Shown here piece by piece: positions 61,554 through 64,000 of a stretch of DNA of 64,000 bases. How positions within the stretch are numbered: the first letter of the stretch is position 1; the number at the start of each line of letters is the position of its first letter. Source of the DNA: Atherix ibis (taxonomy: Eukaryota > Arthropoda > Insecta > Diptera > Athericidae); assembly GCA_958298945.1 (NCBI GenBank), contig OY282606.1, positions 95,797,696 to 95,861,695 on the forward strand, read 5' to 3'. Made by a program: the position numbers and the translations under genes. Below the pieces are notes generated by a model. The model was given only the letters and a program-made list of their open reading frames with translations. It made no database searches and was not told the DNA's origin.

Positions 61554-64000
61554 TATACTTAAATTGGTTTATGTAGTATGTGTATCACTTTAAATGAAAA
61601 CTATTATTATTTTCTAATTTTTCACCTTTGCACTCAAGCAGTTTTAAAATTACTTTTTCTTGTTGAAATACTTTTCGAAAAAAAATTCTAATTTCTAAAA
61701 AATTTCTTATCAAGTTTTTGATCAAGTTTTTTTTAAAAAACTTAAAAACAAATGAAACAATTCTTCTCATCAATAAAATAGTTAAATATATCCATTTATT
61801 TATAGTATATTTTATACAATTAGTGCACTATATTAGTTTGCAATTAAACATAATATTCATAAACAATTTGTATCTCTATAAATTAGTTTTTAGCCGTATT
61901 TATTATATATTTTCTCCTTTAATTATGATAATAATTAAGTACTGTTCTTCTATTCAAATGAATTTATATGCATTTGTAGGTAATCACAGATTACATCAAC
62001 ATTTATTACAAACATTTATTTATTTATTTATTTATTCACAATAACATTTAAATTTTTTTCTTATTTAACTAACATTGGTTTATTTTGTTTCATTTTTTTA
62101 AAATAATTTATGTATAATTATTCGTATAATAAAAGCGATCTTAGATGAGATAAAAGACAGCCTTAAATTGACAAAATTTTCAGATGAGAGACAAATACTT
62201 AATATATAATTAGAAAAGTTTTGCAAAAATTTTATACTTATGAAAATTTATAAAACGAAAAATCTATATTTTATGTTATTGAAACGCATACACACACACA
62301 TGAAAAGGGATGGCATATTGGGTGGAAGAAAATTTTACAAATACGCATAGTGTCTAAACAGATTCAGTTTTTTTTTTTAAATAATTCATGAATCAATATC
62401 ACGATTAATTTAATATTTTATTTATATCCATTTGGTCCTTTATGTGAAAATTCGTTTGTATTTTATAGTTTTCCATTTAAACTATATCTAAATATAGTTT
62501 ATTTTATTGTAAGTAGTTAAGCTATCTTCGCAAACTAAAGTAACTACAGCGAAAATCTTTTAAAATTCATCTCATCATTTTATTGTACTTTATTGTTATT
62601 TCTTACAGAATAAAAGGTGAAATTATAAAAATTCAATCATAAAGAGTTTATATAGAAAATCTGATAGTTGGTATAATTTTGTAAATGAATTAAAGTCTTA
62701 TTTTTCGATGGAAGAATTTCAATGAGCAATGTTAATGAGCCAGTTATAATTTTGCTGTCGGTTTTAATGGCTTCTTACAAATTTACTCCTTAAATTAGTT
62801 AGATTATCATTAAAGGTAGCCATTTGTTTATTAATTGTTCTTTAGTTGAAACTCTCAACCCGGCGGAGTGATTAATAGCTAAGAAATCCGACAATTTTAG
62901 TCTCAAAAACAAAACGAAAATGTAAATTTATAAGGTTACGAAAATAAGGAAGAAACAATTCTTCTTATACACTCACTTGGGGGAATATTTTTGAGAATAC
63001 TAGAAATTTGTTAAGTTCTTAAATTTACATAACGATCGCCTGGTGAACGCTATTTTTTTTTTAATTTGAATTTAACTAAAATGGTTTTTGACTCTCTTGA
63101 TAATAGACTGTTCCTCTAGAGAAAATATGGTAATAAATTTTTATCATTTTTAAGTTTCAACAGGTTCTTCTAATGGTAGAAAATTGATTTATTCATAAAA
63201 TTCAAATTAGAATAATTGATTAGCATAAATAGGAAAAAATTATTGTAAACTTTAAGCAAAGGAAAGTTGCGGATTAATGAAAAAGGCATCATAGTCATTA
63301 ATTAGATTAACTTACTAGTTAGGAGAATTTTATTATCTATAAAAATATTTTTATGTTTAGGCAAAAGCGTTTTCTGTTCAAGCATTTTCATGGGCTAATT
63401 TATACATAAAAGTTATTACCAAGATTGTTTCTAAAAGCAGTCCTAAAATAATTTTGTTTGTGAATTATTTGGTAAAAAAAATTTTATATTCATAGATAAT
63501 TTTTCAGAAGACAATATAAAGGGTTACCCATTTTATAATTTAGAAAGCATGGCCCTGTGATTTAATAGATGTAATTTACAATAGTTTAAAATTTTCCATT
63601 ATATATTATGTATTGATTAACTGACCATCAAATGGGCAGAAGGTACGCCAATTGGTTCGTAGAACAATAGTCTTCGGATGCTCATTTTTCGTTCAGTGGA
63701 TAGGGTGAAATTGATATATATGGGTTTCTGGAAACCCACAAATGGCTGTAAAGAAGCTATTGTATTTCTGAAAGTGTCTGTCCTGTCTGGTATGCATTTT
63801 GGTATCATTTCCTTAAAAATTCGGACTGCTATGGACACTCAGATACTAAACCAACTTTTATTTTTGCATAACCAACTTTATTGCGTGAAATTTCGCAGAA
63901 TGCGTTAATTATAATTGGCCTCAATGACCGTACGACTTGTGCAGTCGCGCTTCCGCAGATATTAGTGGCCAAATTATAGTCCGAAATGTGCGACTAAATC
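61554..64000. other. gene-poor right end
   Basis: 61583-61690 is the second copy of the interspersed repeat in scarlet intron 1. The rest to about 63610 is plain AT-rich DNA with one stretch of TTTA repeats (62020-62038). 63617-63850 has a protein-like minus-strand frame, reported separately. The last 100 bases are GC-richer and unassigned. Confidence 0.45.
63632..63838 (-). CDS. possible exon of an unknown protein
   Basis: Unrecognised. The minus strand gives RIFKEMIPKCIPDRTDTFRN, then PFVGFQKPIYINFTLSTERK, then MSIRRLLFYEPIGVPSAHLM before a GTCAGT that could be a donor (63631-63626). A possible acceptor (CCATAGCAG) lies at the right edge near 63832. Residue make-up and codon use look protein-like and unlike the AT-rich flanks. 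It could instead be a transposon fragment. Confidence 0.35.

Noticed and set aside
1..64000. tRNA, rRNA, CRISPR or bacterial operon features
   Set aside because: No cloverleaf box pairs, rRNA-like blocks or spaced direct repeats were seen; the sequence is eukaryotic.

Overview
The window is AT-rich eukaryotic nuclear DNA from an insect, most probably a true fly (Diptera). The support is: spliced genes with GT-AG introns; a full-length orthologue of the fly eye-pigment transporter scarlet with a protein length almost equal to the Drosophila one; degenerate Tc1/mariner, LINE and Helitron-like elements; and no bacterial features. I could not assign a genus.

Layout. 1-13.9 kb is gene-poor and holds decayed transposons (a mariner-type transposase fragment on the minus strand near 1.6-1.9 kb, and the 3' part of a LINE at 7.4-8.2 kb). 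At 14.0-14.5 kb (minus) lies the first coding exon of an unrecognised, probably secreted, asparagine-rich protein. A small, frame-broken possible coding region lies at 19.7-20.0 kb. The last two exons of EFL1 (ribosome maturation GTPase) are at 20.5 and 29.1 kb, split by an 8.4 kb intron full of transposon fossils. Tail-to-tail with it, on the minus strand (29.7-32.8 kb), is a complete six-exon SLC46-like major facilitator transporter. 33-44 kb is gene-poor, with a 362-bp tandem repeat, a mariner remnant and a 5'-truncated LINE. 44.4-51.5 kb holds a TATA-driven four-exon gene for a secreted protein of about 1990 residues: two cysteine-rich TIL domains cap a mucin-like core with 15 copies of an exactly 228-bp (76-residue) repeat. 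52-53.5 kb holds a mariner relic and a short Helitron-like element. scarlet (nine coding exons) fills 54.8-59.3 kb. 59.8-61.6 kb holds a possible small cassette exon on the minus strand and a mariner-family element with inverted termini inserted into an older mariner end.

The genes do not form an operon or one pathway: EFL1 serves 60S ribosome maturation, the SLC46-like protein solute transport, scarlet pigment-precursor transport, and the mucin is extracellular. The most interesting items are the polyampholyte, SxE-rich mucin repeat array; a set of perfect or near-perfect foldback hairpins, one of which visibly breaks a transposase by inverted self-copying; the Helitron-like element; and two unexplained spliced-looking coding exons. 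Exon boundaries given were read by eye from splice consensus and checked for phase continuity.
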